DNA of 64,000 bases from Shinisaurus crocodilurus (lineage: Eukaryota; Chordata; Lepidosauria; Squamata; Shinisauridae), in assembly GCA_021292165.1 (NCBI GenBank), contig CM037877.1, forward strand, positions 112,305,289-112,369,288, in the 5' to 3' direction. The translations under genes and the position numbers were made by a program. Of this stretch, positions 56,201 to 60,597 are shown piece by piece (within the stretch, counting starts at the first letter, position 1; each line of letters begins with the position of its first letter). Below the pieces are notes generated by a model, which worked only from the letters and a program-made list of their open reading frames with translations, was not told the origin of the DNA and searched no databases.

Positions 56201-56828
56201 GCCTATAAGGCCATCAAGTCCGACCCCCACCCCAAGCTGACTAGGCTAGTGGCCATCACATCATCTGGCGGTGAGTCACAGAATTATGAGACTCTTATCC
56301 AGAGGAGGAGAAATCAAGGATGGAGGCCAGTTGGAGGAAGAACTTCCATCAAGAAAGATTAAAGACTGTTTTACCAAGTGCTGCTAATAGAGGGAAGCCA
56401 AGCAGCCTTCTTCTTATATCCTGGCAACTAATTACGATTTTGCACTAATTGAGGATGCAGCAGGGTCACGCTGGGGAAAAAATACAAGGGCGAACGAACC
56501 GTGGCAAAGCAGTACTGGCTTACGAACCCTATTGTGAAATCTGGAGGGTCTGTATGTCCTCGGAGACAGATTGTAGACAGCGTAGCGTCCAGGATGTTTT
56601 GAATCTAAGAACAACCGCACGTCTTCAATGTTATTTTTTATGGCAGACTCAACACCTTCTGCTGGAAAAGACATCACTGTAGGGGGGCGGGGGAGAAAAA
56701 AATGGTCACGGCTGAAGTCTTTGTTTTCATTAAAAGCAGGTAAAATATGCAATTTAATAAAGGGCGATCTTATCATACCAGCAATTCTGGAAGTGATGTA
56801 GGATATATCCAGATCTCCCTTTGCATAA
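13899..56828 (-). CDS. GAK: GAK (cyclin-G-associated kinase / auxilin-2), 3' two-thirds, 17 exons, two frameshifts
   Basis: GAK is a serine/threonine kinase and J-domain co-chaperone that recruits Hsc70 to strip clathrin from coated vesicles at the plasma membrane and trans-Golgi. The window holds the region downstream of the kinase: PTEN-like, C2-like, clathrin/AP2-binding linker and J domain. Exons (high to low coordinate): 56828-56779, 56676-56528, 54419-54297, 52496-52363, 51018-50824, 43599-43482, 43099-43020, 41385-41191, 40909-40754, 39561-39072, 36349-36185, 23504-23367, 21428-21309, 19901-19662, 18606-18458, 16981-16805, 14000-13899. All introns are GT-AG and all junction phases agree. 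The exons sum to 2781 nt, giving 925 codons plus stop only when one extra base in each of two exons is discounted. The PTEN-like segment (for example SFPAEGVES and HNRVSECGW) matches GAK rather than its neuronal paralogue DNAJC6. Kinase exons lie outside the right edge. The largest intron (12.7 kb) is 36184-23505. Confidence 0.93.
14169..14455. mobile_element. hAT MITE, family 3, degraded
   Basis: gggggtgttgaacctcttcc followed by the gccgaattccatttgggag block and the family interior. Boundaries approximate. Confidence 0.65.
15748..15884. mobile_element. Palindromic MITE, family 2 (GTGCCCTCCAGATG arms)
   Basis: Ends CAGCCTTCCCCAACC and complement, flanks aactatgg / cattatgg. Same architecture as family 1 but more diverged arms. 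Confidence 0.8.
16269..16409. mobile_element. Palindromic hAT MITE, family 1
   Basis: Ends CAGGGCTCTCCAACC, perfect TSD ctctatag (16261-16268, 16410-16417). It lies 395 bp 3' of the J-domain exon. Confidence 0.92.
16805..16981 (-). CDS. GAK: GAK exon, J domain with HPD motif
   Basis: A 177-nt exon, 59 codons, phase 0 at both ends. It runs from [15 protein letters not shown] through [17 protein letters not shown] to [12 protein letters not shown] is the Hsc70-stimulating tripeptide required for uncoating. The acceptor is tctctccag and the donor gtgagt. It is conserved without any lesion, which argues against old pseudogene decay. Confidence 0.95.
17887..18213. mobile_element. hAT MITE, family 3 (CAGGGGTG ends)
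   Basis: 327 bp, ends CAGGGGTGCAGAACC and GCACCCCTG, with TSD ttttaagc / ttttgagc. The interior has a conserved ttagcttaaagctc block shared by all copies. It contains no coding sequence. Confidence 0.85.
18458..18606 (-). CDS. GAK: GAK exon, leader helix of the J domain
   Basis: A 149-nt exon from [16 protein letters not shown] to KDMDPLKLK, with [11 protein letters not shown], the N-terminal extension that packs on the auxilin-type J domain. The acceptor is ttcccag and the donor gtttgg. It ends in phase 0. Confidence 0.93.
19662..19901 (-). CDS. GAK: GAK linker exon, Ser/Gln/Pro-rich
   Basis: A 240-nt exon from [15 protein letters not shown] through a Gln/Ser/Lys-rich stretch to [18 protein letters not shown] plus G. 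The C-terminal part ([17 protein letters not shown]) is conserved in GAK and precedes the J-domain leader. The acceptor is gttgtccag and the donor gtaagt. Length and phase agree. Confidence 0.92.
20056..20385. mobile_element. hAT MITE, family 3, inverted copy
   Basis: 330 bp in the opposite orientation to 17887-18213 (the ttagcttaaagctc-type block appears reversed). Ends CAGGGGTG and degraded CACGGGCA. Confidence 0.75.
21309..21428 (-). CDS. GAK: GAK linker exon with FDPFADL motif
   Basis: A 120-nt exon from [15 protein letters not shown] to [16 protein letters not shown] plus G. FDPFADL is an AP2/GGA-type interaction motif conserved in GAK and auxilin. The acceptor is ctacgcag and the donor gtaagt, phase 1 in and 1 out. 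Confidence 0.92.
22453..22500. repeat. (GAT)n microsatellite
   Basis: About 16 GAT units followed by a short TTGA tract; it gives a spurious poly-His frame on the minus strand. Confidence 0.95.
22973..23108. mobile_element. Palindromic hAT MITE, family 1
   Basis: 136-bp hairpin, ends CAGGGCTCTCC. The flanks tcacacac / ttacacag are a degraded TSD. It lies about 260 bp 3' of a GAK exon. Confidence 0.85.
23367..23504 (-). CDS. GAK: GAK linker exon with PDLLGGW motif
   Basis: A 138-nt exon: [15 protein letters not shown], then [13 protein letters not shown], ending [10 protein letters not shown] plus G. PDLLGGW is a clathrin-box-like signature conserved in GAK. The acceptor ccccaag is purine-containing and weak, the donor gtattg is non-canonical after position 4, and phases agree on both sides. 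Confidence 0.9.
23973..24003. repeat. (TG)n microsatellite
   Basis: About 15 uninterrupted TG units. Confidence 0.95.
26195..26453. mobile_element. hAT-like MITE, CAGTGGTTCTTAACC ends
   Basis: 259 bp with 15-bp inverted ends (...ggttgagaacctctg) and flanks gcctagag / gcctgaag. It has an unusual C/G homopolymer palindrome near its right side (26409-26447). Confidence 0.8.
27345..27517 (+). mobile_element. 5S rRNA-derived SINE
   Basis: The head matches the 3' two-thirds of 5S rRNA, including the internal promoter: gtaagctaagcagggtcagg and acttggatgggaga. The tail (gcttggactcgatggccttg, ending aactcttatgatctatga) is CR1-like, as in the 5S-Sauria SINEs of lizards. Not a functional 5S gene. Confidence 0.85.
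28411..28685 (+). mobile_element. tRNA-derived SINE with inserted family-2 palindrome arm
   Basis: ttagctcaatggtaaaagc and aagttcaatcccc are the promoter boxes. A GCACTCCAGATGTG arm interrupts it at about 28559-28640, then ctggctcaatataaggcatc resumes. It is the same family and a similar insertion position as at 7862. Confidence 0.65.
31526..32902 (-). pseudogene. Decayed non-LTR retrotransposon (LINE), RT and C-terminal region
   Basis: Three minus-strand frames in order. 32902-32570 contains the RT core [13 protein letters not shown] and catalytic YADD ([12 protein letters not shown]). 32562-32098 continues with [10 protein letters not shown] and a thumb-like helical region. 32080-31526 holds a Cys/His cluster ([21 protein letters not shown]), as in the C-terminal zinc-like motif of the I/Jockey/Vingi-type LINEs. 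Frameshifts and stops separate the parts. The endonuclease is missing (5' truncated). The clade is not settled by eye. Confidence 0.82.
34389..34413. repeat. (GAAA)n microsatellite
   Basis: Six GAAA units on the plus strand. Confidence 0.9.
34548..34790 (-). mobile_element. tRNA-derived SINE, minus strand
   Basis: Reverse copy of the 35668 family: the AT-rich tail and cccgcc block at the low end, ccagtccaacactctcacca at the head. Confidence 0.78.
35668..35925 (+). mobile_element. tRNA-derived SINE
   Basis: Near-full-length copy: gtgtagtggtgagagtgttg (A-box region), B-box-like gagtactagtcc, the tgggccagtcactgactctc core, and a tail ggcgggatataaatgtaata. It pairs with an inverted copy at 34548-34790. 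Confidence 0.78.
36185..36349 (-). CDS. GAK: GAK linker exon with tandem DPF motifs
   Basis: A 165-nt exon beginning (A)[13 protein letters not shown] and ending [13 protein letters not shown]. Two adjacent DPF tripeptides are classical AP2 alpha-ear ligands; PDLFDDF and DFLNL are further adaptor-like motifs. The acceptor is gtctttag and the donor gtaagt, phase 1 in and 1 out. The SAHSAPPPS block matches mammalian GAK. Confidence 0.92.
   Translation of the reverse strand: MTRLTRSQSTPTIQLLLAPISLTTSLVQMLHLYLVCFLPHTVRHLLPLAQTSLI
36537..36621. mobile_element. Palindromic MITE, family 2, shortened
   Basis: 85 bp between gcttagat and gctaagat (7 of 8 TSD), ends CAGCCTTCCCC / GGGGAAGGCTG. Confidence 0.8.
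38150..38290. mobile_element. Palindromic MITE, family 2, degraded
   Basis: Both arms are recognisable (ggttggactaca..., ...ctggagggcgccaggctggg). Boundaries are approximate. Confidence 0.6.
39072..39561 (-). CDS. GAK: GAK long linker exon with DLL clathrin motifs; contains a one-base frameshift
   Basis: A 490-nt exon, the largest in the window, encoding the disordered acidic linker. The first part reads [16 protein letters not shown] to [11 protein letters not shown]; the second, one frame over, reads [15 protein letters not shown] to [22 protein letters not shown] and IDLLGG are clathrin/adaptor-type motifs. The frame break lies at the Gly-Ser region, best explained by one surplus base at 39297/39298. 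The length modulo 3 is one too many for its flanking phases (1 in, 1 out). Acceptor cctgaacag, donor gtgtgt. The open plus-strand frame at 39096-39641 is the antisense shadow of this exon. Confidence 0.88.
40300..40690 (+). repeat. Dispersed LINE 3'-end-like repeat, copy 1
   Basis: Shares long blocks with 50235-50620, including gcagcccttccatcaggctg, cagctggtcattataagaac and the tail cgctccgggagcctttt followed by an A-rich end. Both copies are direct. Confidence 0.7.
40754..40909 (-). CDS. GAK: GAK exon, start of clathrin/AP2-binding linker
   Basis: A 156-nt exon from [17 protein letters not shown] to [12 protein letters not shown], a low-complexity acidic and serine-rich stretch that opens the disordered linker. 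The acceptor is cctgatag, with a weak polypyrimidine tract, and the donor gtaaag. Phase is 1 in and 1 out. The HTLDWQ motif is conserved with mammalian GAK. Confidence 0.9.
41191..41385 (-). CDS. GAK: GAK exon, end of C2-like domain; contains a one-base frameshift
   Basis: A 195-nt exon beginning [16 protein letters not shown] and ending [16 protein letters not shown] then KFG. The two halves are in different frames. After VNLEVEVEP the frame runs straight into TAG, while the expected GAK continuation resumes one base later. The surplus base is best placed at about 41306 (a C on the plus strand, within cccgctgg). The exon length is one more than the flanking phases (2 in, 1 out) allow. Splice sites are sound (tgctgcag, gtaaag). 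If real, this stops the protein just after the C2-like domain; an assembly indel is equally possible. Confidence 0.88.
41500..41710. mobile_element. hAT MITE, family 3, 5' truncated
   Basis: Keeps the right half ending ttcaacacccttg, directly before the family-1 hairpin at 41719. Confidence 0.6.
41719..41817. mobile_element. Palindromic hAT MITE, family 1, short loop
   Basis: 99 bp with TSD gtctaaag / atctaaag. It is directly adjacent to the end of a CAGGGGTG-type MITE and 334 bp 5' of the acceptor of the frameshifted GAK exon at 41385. Confidence 0.9.
43020..43099 (-). CDS. GAK: GAK exon, C2-like domain
   Basis: An 80-nt exon encoding [15 protein letters not shown] through ATTVKFA plus two bases of the next Lys codon. 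The acceptor is ccttcacaag and the donor gtatgt. The internal Met is not a start; it continues from the preceding exon in phase 0. Confidence 0.92.
43482..43599 (-). CDS. GAK: GAK exon, C2-like domain
   Basis: A 118-nt exon encoding [14 protein letters not shown] through [10 protein letters not shown], central strands of the C2-like domain. The acceptor is cctcttag and the donor gtaagg. The first base completes the Lys codon of the previous exon, and it ends in phase 0. The [17 protein letters not shown] core is nearly invariant among vertebrate GAK proteins. Confidence 0.93.
44236..44279. repeat. (AT)n microsatellite
   Basis: About 20 AT units, self-complementary. Confidence 0.95.
45045..45180. 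mobile_element. Palindromic hAT MITE, family 1
   Basis: 136 bp, TSD cactagag / cgctagag (7 of 8). Confidence 0.9.
45241..45376. mobile_element. Palindromic MITE, family 2
   Basis: 136-bp diverged hairpin, flanks tcctagtg / ccttatgg. It is 60 bp from a family-1 copy. Confidence 0.75.
45712..45731. repeat. (AC)n tract inside Tc1
   Basis: Short AC run between the Tc1 terminal repeat and the transposase stop codon. Confidence 0.9.
46994..47275 (-). pseudogene. hAT transposase C-terminal dimerisation fragment
   Basis: 93 codons. Residues ~45 onward ([31 protein letters not shown] and [10 protein letters not shown]) match the hATC motif, the hydrophobic dimerisation domain that ends hAT transposases. 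The upstream RNase-H-like catalytic domain is absent, so the piece cannot be active. Confidence 0.88.
47338..47472. repeat. Internal duplicate of the hAT end (CAGGGATG ... CATCCCTG)
   Basis: 135 bp starting with the same ~32 bases as the element's outer left end and finishing at its right end. It resembles a MITE made of two ends only. No separate TSD is found around it, so recombination between copies is more likely than a fresh insertion. Confidence 0.7.
48190..48358 (-). mobile_element. 5S rRNA-derived SINE, minus strand
   Basis: Same family as 27345-27517, reversed. ctcccatccaagtaatcacc and gaccctgcttagctt are the complemented 5S promoter blocks; the tail lies at the low-coordinate end (tcatattatagagttggaag). 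It starts about 70 bp beyond the Tc1 end. Confidence 0.85.
48949..49083. mobile_element. Palindromic hAT MITE, family 1, nearly perfect hairpin
   Basis: 135 bp whose two halves are almost exact reverse complements around a loop near ccagccagcaatgctggctg. Perfect TSD ccctagag (48941-48948, 49084-49091). Confidence 0.95.
49493..49660 (+). mobile_element. tRNA-derived SINE, old fragment
   Basis: ccagtgtggtgtaacagaca ... ctctcagcctaacctacttc matches the 35668 family with heavy decay. Tail missing. Confidence 0.6.
50235..50620 (+). repeat. Dispersed LINE 3'-end-like repeat, copy 2
   Basis: Direct copy of 40300-40690, ending ctgctccgggagcctttcgg and aaataaataaaac. It flanks GAK exons on the other side. 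Confidence 0.7.
50824..51018 (-). CDS. GAK: GAK exon, end of PTEN-like and start of C2-like domain
   Basis: A 195-nt exon starting with the split Arg codon then [13 protein letters not shown] and ending TSQEYDKM plus AA (phase 2). It contains the transition from the PTEN-like fold to the C2-like sandwich ([19 protein letters not shown]). The acceptor is tttcgcag and the donor gtaagt. Its length fits the expected phase, so there is no indel. Confidence 0.93.
51572..51853. mobile_element. hAT MITE, family 3
   Basis: 282 bp, same ends and interior as 17887-18213. TSD degraded. Confidence 0.75.
52078..52212. mobile_element. Palindromic hAT MITE, family 1, nearly perfect hairpin
   Basis: 135 bp with perfect TSD cactattg (52070-52077, 52213-52220). 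It sits 151 bp 3' of the donor of the PTEN-like exon. Confidence 0.95.
52363..52496 (-). CDS. GAK: GAK exon, rest of degenerate P-loop and PTEN-like core
   Basis: A 134-nt exon starting [10 protein letters not shown] and ending [10 protein letters not shown] plus a split Arg codon (AG|G). The acceptor is tttttgtag and the donor gtatga. Joined to the previous exon the loop reads HCLDGRAAS. The catalytic arginine of the CX5R signature is replaced by Ala, as is known for GAK and auxilin, so the domain is expected to bind phosphoinositide but not hydrolyse it. A palindromic MITE sits about 150 bp downstream of the donor. Confidence 0.93.
52970..53650. repeat. Ancient dispersed repeat, probably LINE-derived
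   Basis: Contains blocks seen widely in sauropsid genomes (cgagagatccttttggagct, tgatgccatctacaaacttg, tcaaagaactctaaaatgtt). A separate SINE/LINE tail is embedded at 53455-53525 (cgaagctctctgggcggttc). Family not assigned with certainty. Confidence 0.4.
54088..54153. mobile_element. Half copy of palindromic hAT MITE, family 1
   Basis: Only the right arm remains (ctggctggggcatgctgg to gttggagaacactg). It is adjacent to the 3' side of a GAK exon (54297). Confidence 0.75.
54297..54419 (-). CDS. GAK: GAK exon, PTEN-like domain up to the HC of the P-loop
   Basis: A 123-nt exon, 41 codons, phase 0 at both ends, running from [10 protein letters not shown] to NVCIVHCL. The acceptor is taaaacag and the donor gtgagt. 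The HC pair is the start of the protein-tyrosine-phosphatase signature; the rest of the loop is encoded by the next exon, so an intron splits the former active site. Confidence 0.93.
55465..55570. mobile_element. Palindromic MITE, family 2
   Basis: Arms cctggtgccctccagatgtg and cggagggcacccaggttgg. It abuts a CAGGGGTG MITE on the right. Confidence 0.65.
55578..55885. mobile_element. hAT MITE, family 3
   Basis: Starts CAGGGGTGTTGAACC; the interior matches 17887-18213. The right end is diverged. Confidence 0.7.
56164..56240 (-). mobile_element. CR1 LINE 3' end fragment
   Basis: tcatagaatcatagaatag is the complemented octamer tail typical of CR1, followed by agttggaaggggcc and the aagtccgaccccc block. 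Confidence 0.7.
56528..56676 (-). CDS. GAK: GAK exon, start of PTEN-like domain
   Basis: A 149-nt exon encoding [16 protein letters not shown] through [10 protein letters not shown], the first strands and helix of the PTEN/tensin-type phosphatase-like domain. The acceptor is cctacag and the split Val codon (G|TG) agrees with the preceding exon. The donor gttcgt follows an in-frame AGG codon (phase 0). GAK-specific residues ([17 protein letters not shown]) separate it from DNAJC6. No frameshift is present. Confidence 0.93.
56779..56828 (-). CDS. GAK: GAK exon, end of linker before PTEN-like domain
   Basis: A 50-nt exon encoding [16 protein letters not shown], the conserved segment immediately N-terminal to the PTEN-like domain. 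The acceptor is tatttcag, and the first base completes a codon begun in an upstream exon outside the visible set. The donor is gtatga and leaves phase 1. The upstream exon (which in other vertebrates ends in a serine-valine-alanine-asparagine segment) was searched for by eye to 59 kb and not found, so it probably lies beyond the DIRS insertion or off the window. Confidence 0.88.
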
Positions 56829-59004
56829 CTGAAATACAAAAAACAAAATATTAGCGTTAGATTAAAAGAATCCGTTCATTAAAAAAAAAAAAAAAGGAAC
56901 AGAATTTTTAGTCTGTGAAGTGCCTTACTGGGCGATCTTTATCATTTCCTTTGCCCTTCAAGCAGGACTGATACTAACTAACCCCAAATCAACCGCCAAG
57001 AGGTTCTCTCTCAAACACCTACCTCAAATATCTGAATTATGGAAGGAATCTAAACTATCTGGACAGCAGCCTAGGTTAGCATGTGGACAGCCGTTTCCCA
57101 ATCAGGAACCAGTATCTGGAAGCTCTTTGTCTCGTGGGCAGAATATGAGGAATACCAAACATCCCAAATGCTGGATGGTTTTCATCACCTAAGGCAAAGG
57201 GACCTGAAAGCTTTGCAAAATGAAATTGCTCATAAAGGCTGGGCGGGTGGGGGGGGGGGGGGAAGGAGAGAACAGTTCCCAATGGTCTACATCAGACTTC
57301 CCCAACCTGGTGCCCTCCTGACCGTTGGCCATGCTGGCTGGGGCTGATGGGAATTGAAGTCCAGCACATCTGGGCAAGGCTAGTCAATGTGGAAGAAGCC
57401 CACATTCTTCAGTGCATTTCATGTATTACATTTCAAATGGCTATTGCAGCACTCACTTCAGGCCACAGTAGCTAGAGAGGCTTCCTTAACTTGGCAAAGT
57501 GGGGCAGACACAGCCCACTCTCCCCACTTGGTATATTAAACCAGCGGTACGTGCCGTTCTCCGCCCCAACCGCTGCATCAGGCGTCATCAGGGTGGCTAG
57601 GGGCTGCACACGCACGTGCATGCACACACTGCAGAGCTTGCTTGGGCACACTCTGCAGGGTTGGCCCCTACCCCAGTGACCCCGACCCGATCATTGCCTC
57701 ACTCCTGCCATTGCTAGTGGTAACGCAGTGATCCGGGGAGGGAAAAGGCAGCCTCCTCCCTGCCTCCAAATCTTCAATACGGCTGCCGTTAGCGCCACAC
57801 CACCATGGCTTTTGTGGCGACAGTGTGCTCTGCGGCAGCTGGGGCCTTACAGCAGGGCTTGGGGAGCTGCCTGCAGCCCACAGAGTAGGCACCCCTCTAT
57901 TAATCCCTCAATACTGCAAGAGCAGCAAAGAGCTGCACCACTGTTGCCATTCCCGAGCCAACTGGAGAAGAGGTCATACTGGGTTGTGCAAAAGGGGTCC
58001 CTGGCAACATCACAGCCTTTGGCTAGCCCTACCCCAAGTATGCCCCTTGCGTGGCCCTTCTGTGCTGTAGAAGTCAAGGAACACGGTGCTGGTGCCACCG
58101 AGACAACAGCTTCAGACATACCACTGCTAGGGTCAGGTTCCAGCACAAGGTTAACAAGCTGGACCTCCAGATCTGCTGTCTCAGTGTAGCATCCTACATG
58201 AGATGAGAATGCACTGATGGGGTTACATGTAGGATAATGTACGTTCTGTACTTAAAAAAACAAAACGAGGATTATACAAAGCAAGCACATTTGAATGATG
58301 TCTCTTACTTTGCATGACTTACTCTGCTTTCGGAAGCCCTGAAGAGGGTCAAGGAGCTATCCACTGCACTGAGGCCCCACCCTCTAGGAATTCTTATGCA
58401 AGAGTTCACCAGGTATTGCCCCACAACCTTGCAAGCATATCTTGGGGACCATAAGGACTAGAAACTCTTTTTTCTTTTTATAAACAAATAGGAAATTTTG
58501 GGCTCCGATGAAACTGACAACACCCACCCCACATTATATCTCACAGGGACATCATTAGAAGCCACACTCAAGAGAAAAGTTAAATCTATGGTGTTTCACA
58601 GAGTAGTAAACATATTTGGGAGTTTCTACAGAAAAGTTTTGTTACCTCATGAGTAAGAAGAAAGAACTTCCCTAAAAGTGAATTGCATTAAGCTGCATGG
58701 ATTAGCACTTTTTAGAAAGAAGAAACCCACAAGATGCTAGTAACCAATTAACCAGAATGATATAAAGGTGAGCTACTGTCAAACAGTGAACAGAAATAAG
58801 AGTGAGATTCACAGAAAAGCAGGTTAACCTAGGTCAGCACAGGTATCATTTTGACTCCTTAGCAGAGATGTGTGTGTTTACAGCTGGAAAAACAGGATTA
58901 GTGCCATTAAAGTATTGTTGTAAAGGGAGAAAATTAAAAAAATAAATTCCATGCCTAATCTCCAAACTGACAACATTCTTTAAGTGATTACTTGTTTCTG
59001 ACAA
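56829..59004 (-). other. GAK intron segment with no recognised gene
   Basis: About 2.2 kb between the first visible GAK exon and the DIRS element. One degraded GTGCCCTCC-type hairpin lies at about 57291-57390. The plus-strand open frame at 57728-58189 has no recognisable domain. I see nothing else. Confidence 0.5.
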
Positions 59005-59066
59005 GGACAGGTTGCTTACCTGTAACTGTAGTTCTTCGAGTGGTCATCTGTGCATTCACACACATA
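59005..59066 (+). repeat. DIRS 3' module, outer inverted repeat
   Basis: It begins ggacaggttgcttacctgta and is the reverse complement of 59373-59432. Together they enclose a ~300-bp GC-rich spacer. Confidence 0.85.
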
Positions 59067-59372
59067 TGGGTTCTCTGCGCCTGCGCTGAGATCGTTCGGG
59101 AAACTTCCAAAGCTGAGGTGAATTGGGCGGGAGCCCCTCCCCCCGCGCGTGTCCCTTAGCGCGGCTCCCGCCCATCTCCTCAGTTCCCTGAGACTGCCTA
59201 TTGCGACCGTCGGGACCGAGGATAATATTGCAAACATTTGGTACCATAAAAAGAAATACGAACTCGGCATACACTTCGATATCAAGTAGGATAGTTAAAA
59301 ACGGTCTCCCAACCCATTCCCTTTTGGTATCCATCGAACTCGATGAAGACACCGAGCGGGGAAGGAGGGCGG

Positions 59373-59432
59373 GTTGTGTGAATGCACAGATGACCACTCG
59401 AAGAACTACAGTTACAGGTAAGCAACCTGTCC
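59373..59432 (-). repeat. DIRS 3' module, inner inverted repeat
   Basis: Matches 59005-59066 in inverted orientation (ends taagcaacctgtcc). It is immediately followed by the short region leading into the tyrosine-recombinase stop codon. Confidence 0.85.
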
Positions 59433-59514
59433 TTCTTCTTCGTGGTCTCTGTGCATCACACACATATGGGTAGATTAGCAAGCTGACTTACCGGAGGTGG
59501 GTCGGTGTCGGTAG

Positions 59515-60597
59515 TCAGATGGTGACCGAAGACAGGACCGCCCTGCCGAATGCGTTCTGCTCTCTGGCTCGAACATCGAGGCGGTAATGCTGGATGAAAG
59601 TAGAGGGGGTAGACCAAGTCGCCGCCCTACATAAGTCCAGTAAAGGAATGCCTTTTCCGAAGGCTGTCGAGGTCGATAGAGCCCTGGTTGAATGGGCTAT
59701 TACGGACCCTGGTAGAGAACGTCCAGCTAATTGGTAGGCAAGTTCGATAGTGTCCACTATCCAAGAGGATAGCCTTTGCTTGGATACAGAGAGGCCCGAT
59801 TTAGGGGGGCCGTAGCACACAAAAAGTTGATTGGTCTTCCTTATCGATTCCGTACGGGCTTTGTAGAATAGTAGGGCCCGTCGGACGTCGAGGCTGTGCA
59901 TCGACCTCTCGATCGTTGACGATGGGGACGGAAAGAACGTTGGTAGAATAATGTCCTGTCCTAGGTGAAATTCTGACACCATCTTCGGTAAGAAAGTTAT
60001 GTCATGTCTTAGGACGACTTTATCTTTGTGGAAGGTTGTGTAAGGTGGGTCGACTCGGAGAGCGTGCAGTTCACTCACTCTTCTTGCCGAAGTAATCGCT
60101 ATTAAGAATAGTGTTTTGAACGATACCAGTCGCAGGTCTGCTTTAGCCATGGGCTCGAACGGTGGCTTTGTCAGAGCATTCAGGACCAAGGGTAAATCCC
60201 AACCTGGGACTATGTTGCGGACTGGAGGTCGAAGATTTTTAAGCCCCTTCAAAAATTGCTTGATTAATGGATGTACAAATAAGGACGTCCCCGTTGAGGC
60301 AGTTCTGTGCGCTGTCAGAGCTGCTAGATAGACTTTGATTGATGAGAATTTCAGGCCACGGGTCATTAGCGAGTGGAGGAAATCGAGAACGGTCGAGATC
60401 GAGCAAGTCATTGGGTCTTTGCCTAAAGGTGAGACGAAATTAAGAAAGGCAGTCCATTTCCTGGCGTAGGAGAGCCTTGTGGAAGGCTTCCTTGCTGCTA
60501 AGAGGATCTCCTTCACCGCGTCCGATAGGTCTGTATCCGCTGCTATCTGATTCTCCAGGCCATTAGGTTTAGAGAACGTAGGTTGGGGTGAAACACT
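59515..60597 (-). CDS. DIRS tyrosine recombinase
   Basis: Phage-integrase-like recombinase that would integrate the circular DIRS DNA without target duplication. The C-terminal ~337 residues begin LSDAVKEILLAARKPST (core-binding domain). They show the catalytic pattern: Arg in ITSARRVSEL, HxxR in HSTRALST, and the Tyr nucleophile in FIQHYRLDV, with a preceding Trp in RAATW. The same frame is open upstream to 62343, but those ~580 residues are arginine/histidine/proline-rich and overlap the RT in another frame, so most are probably not meaningful. The start is uncertain; overlap with the RT ORF end (60543) is typical of DIRS. The stop is at 59515-59517. Confidence 0.88.
   Translation of the reverse strand, partial: SVSPQPTFSKPNGLENQIAADTDLSDAVKEILLAARKPSTRLSYARKWTAFLNFVSPLGKDPMTCSISTVLDFLHSLMTRGLKFSSIKVYLAALTAHRTASTGTSLFVHPLIKQFLKGLKNLRPPVRNIVPGWDLPLVLNALTKPPFEPMAKADLRLVSFKTLFLIAITSARRVSELHALRVDPPYTTFHKDKVVLRHDITFLPKMVSEFHLGQDIILPTFFPSPSSTIERSMHSLDVRRALLFYKARTESIRKTNQLFVCYGPPKSGLSVSKQRLSSWIVDTIELAYQLAGRSLPGSVIAHSTRALSTSTAFGKGIPLLDLCRAATWSTPSTFIQHYRLDVRAREQNAFGRAVLSSVTI

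Noticed and set aside
13899..56828. DNAJC6 (neuronal auxilin) instead of GAK
   Set aside because: The J domain alone fits both, but the PTEN-like, C2-like and linker exons carry GAK-specific segments such as [19 protein letters not shown] and SAHSAPPPS.
13899..56828. Processed GAK pseudogene
   Set aside because: Seventeen exons with introns and splice sites are present; a retrocopy would lack them.
57728..58189. Possible GAK kinase or linker exon upstream of 56828
   Set aside because: It is on the plus strand and has no similarity to kinase motifs (no HRD, DFG or APE) in any frame here.
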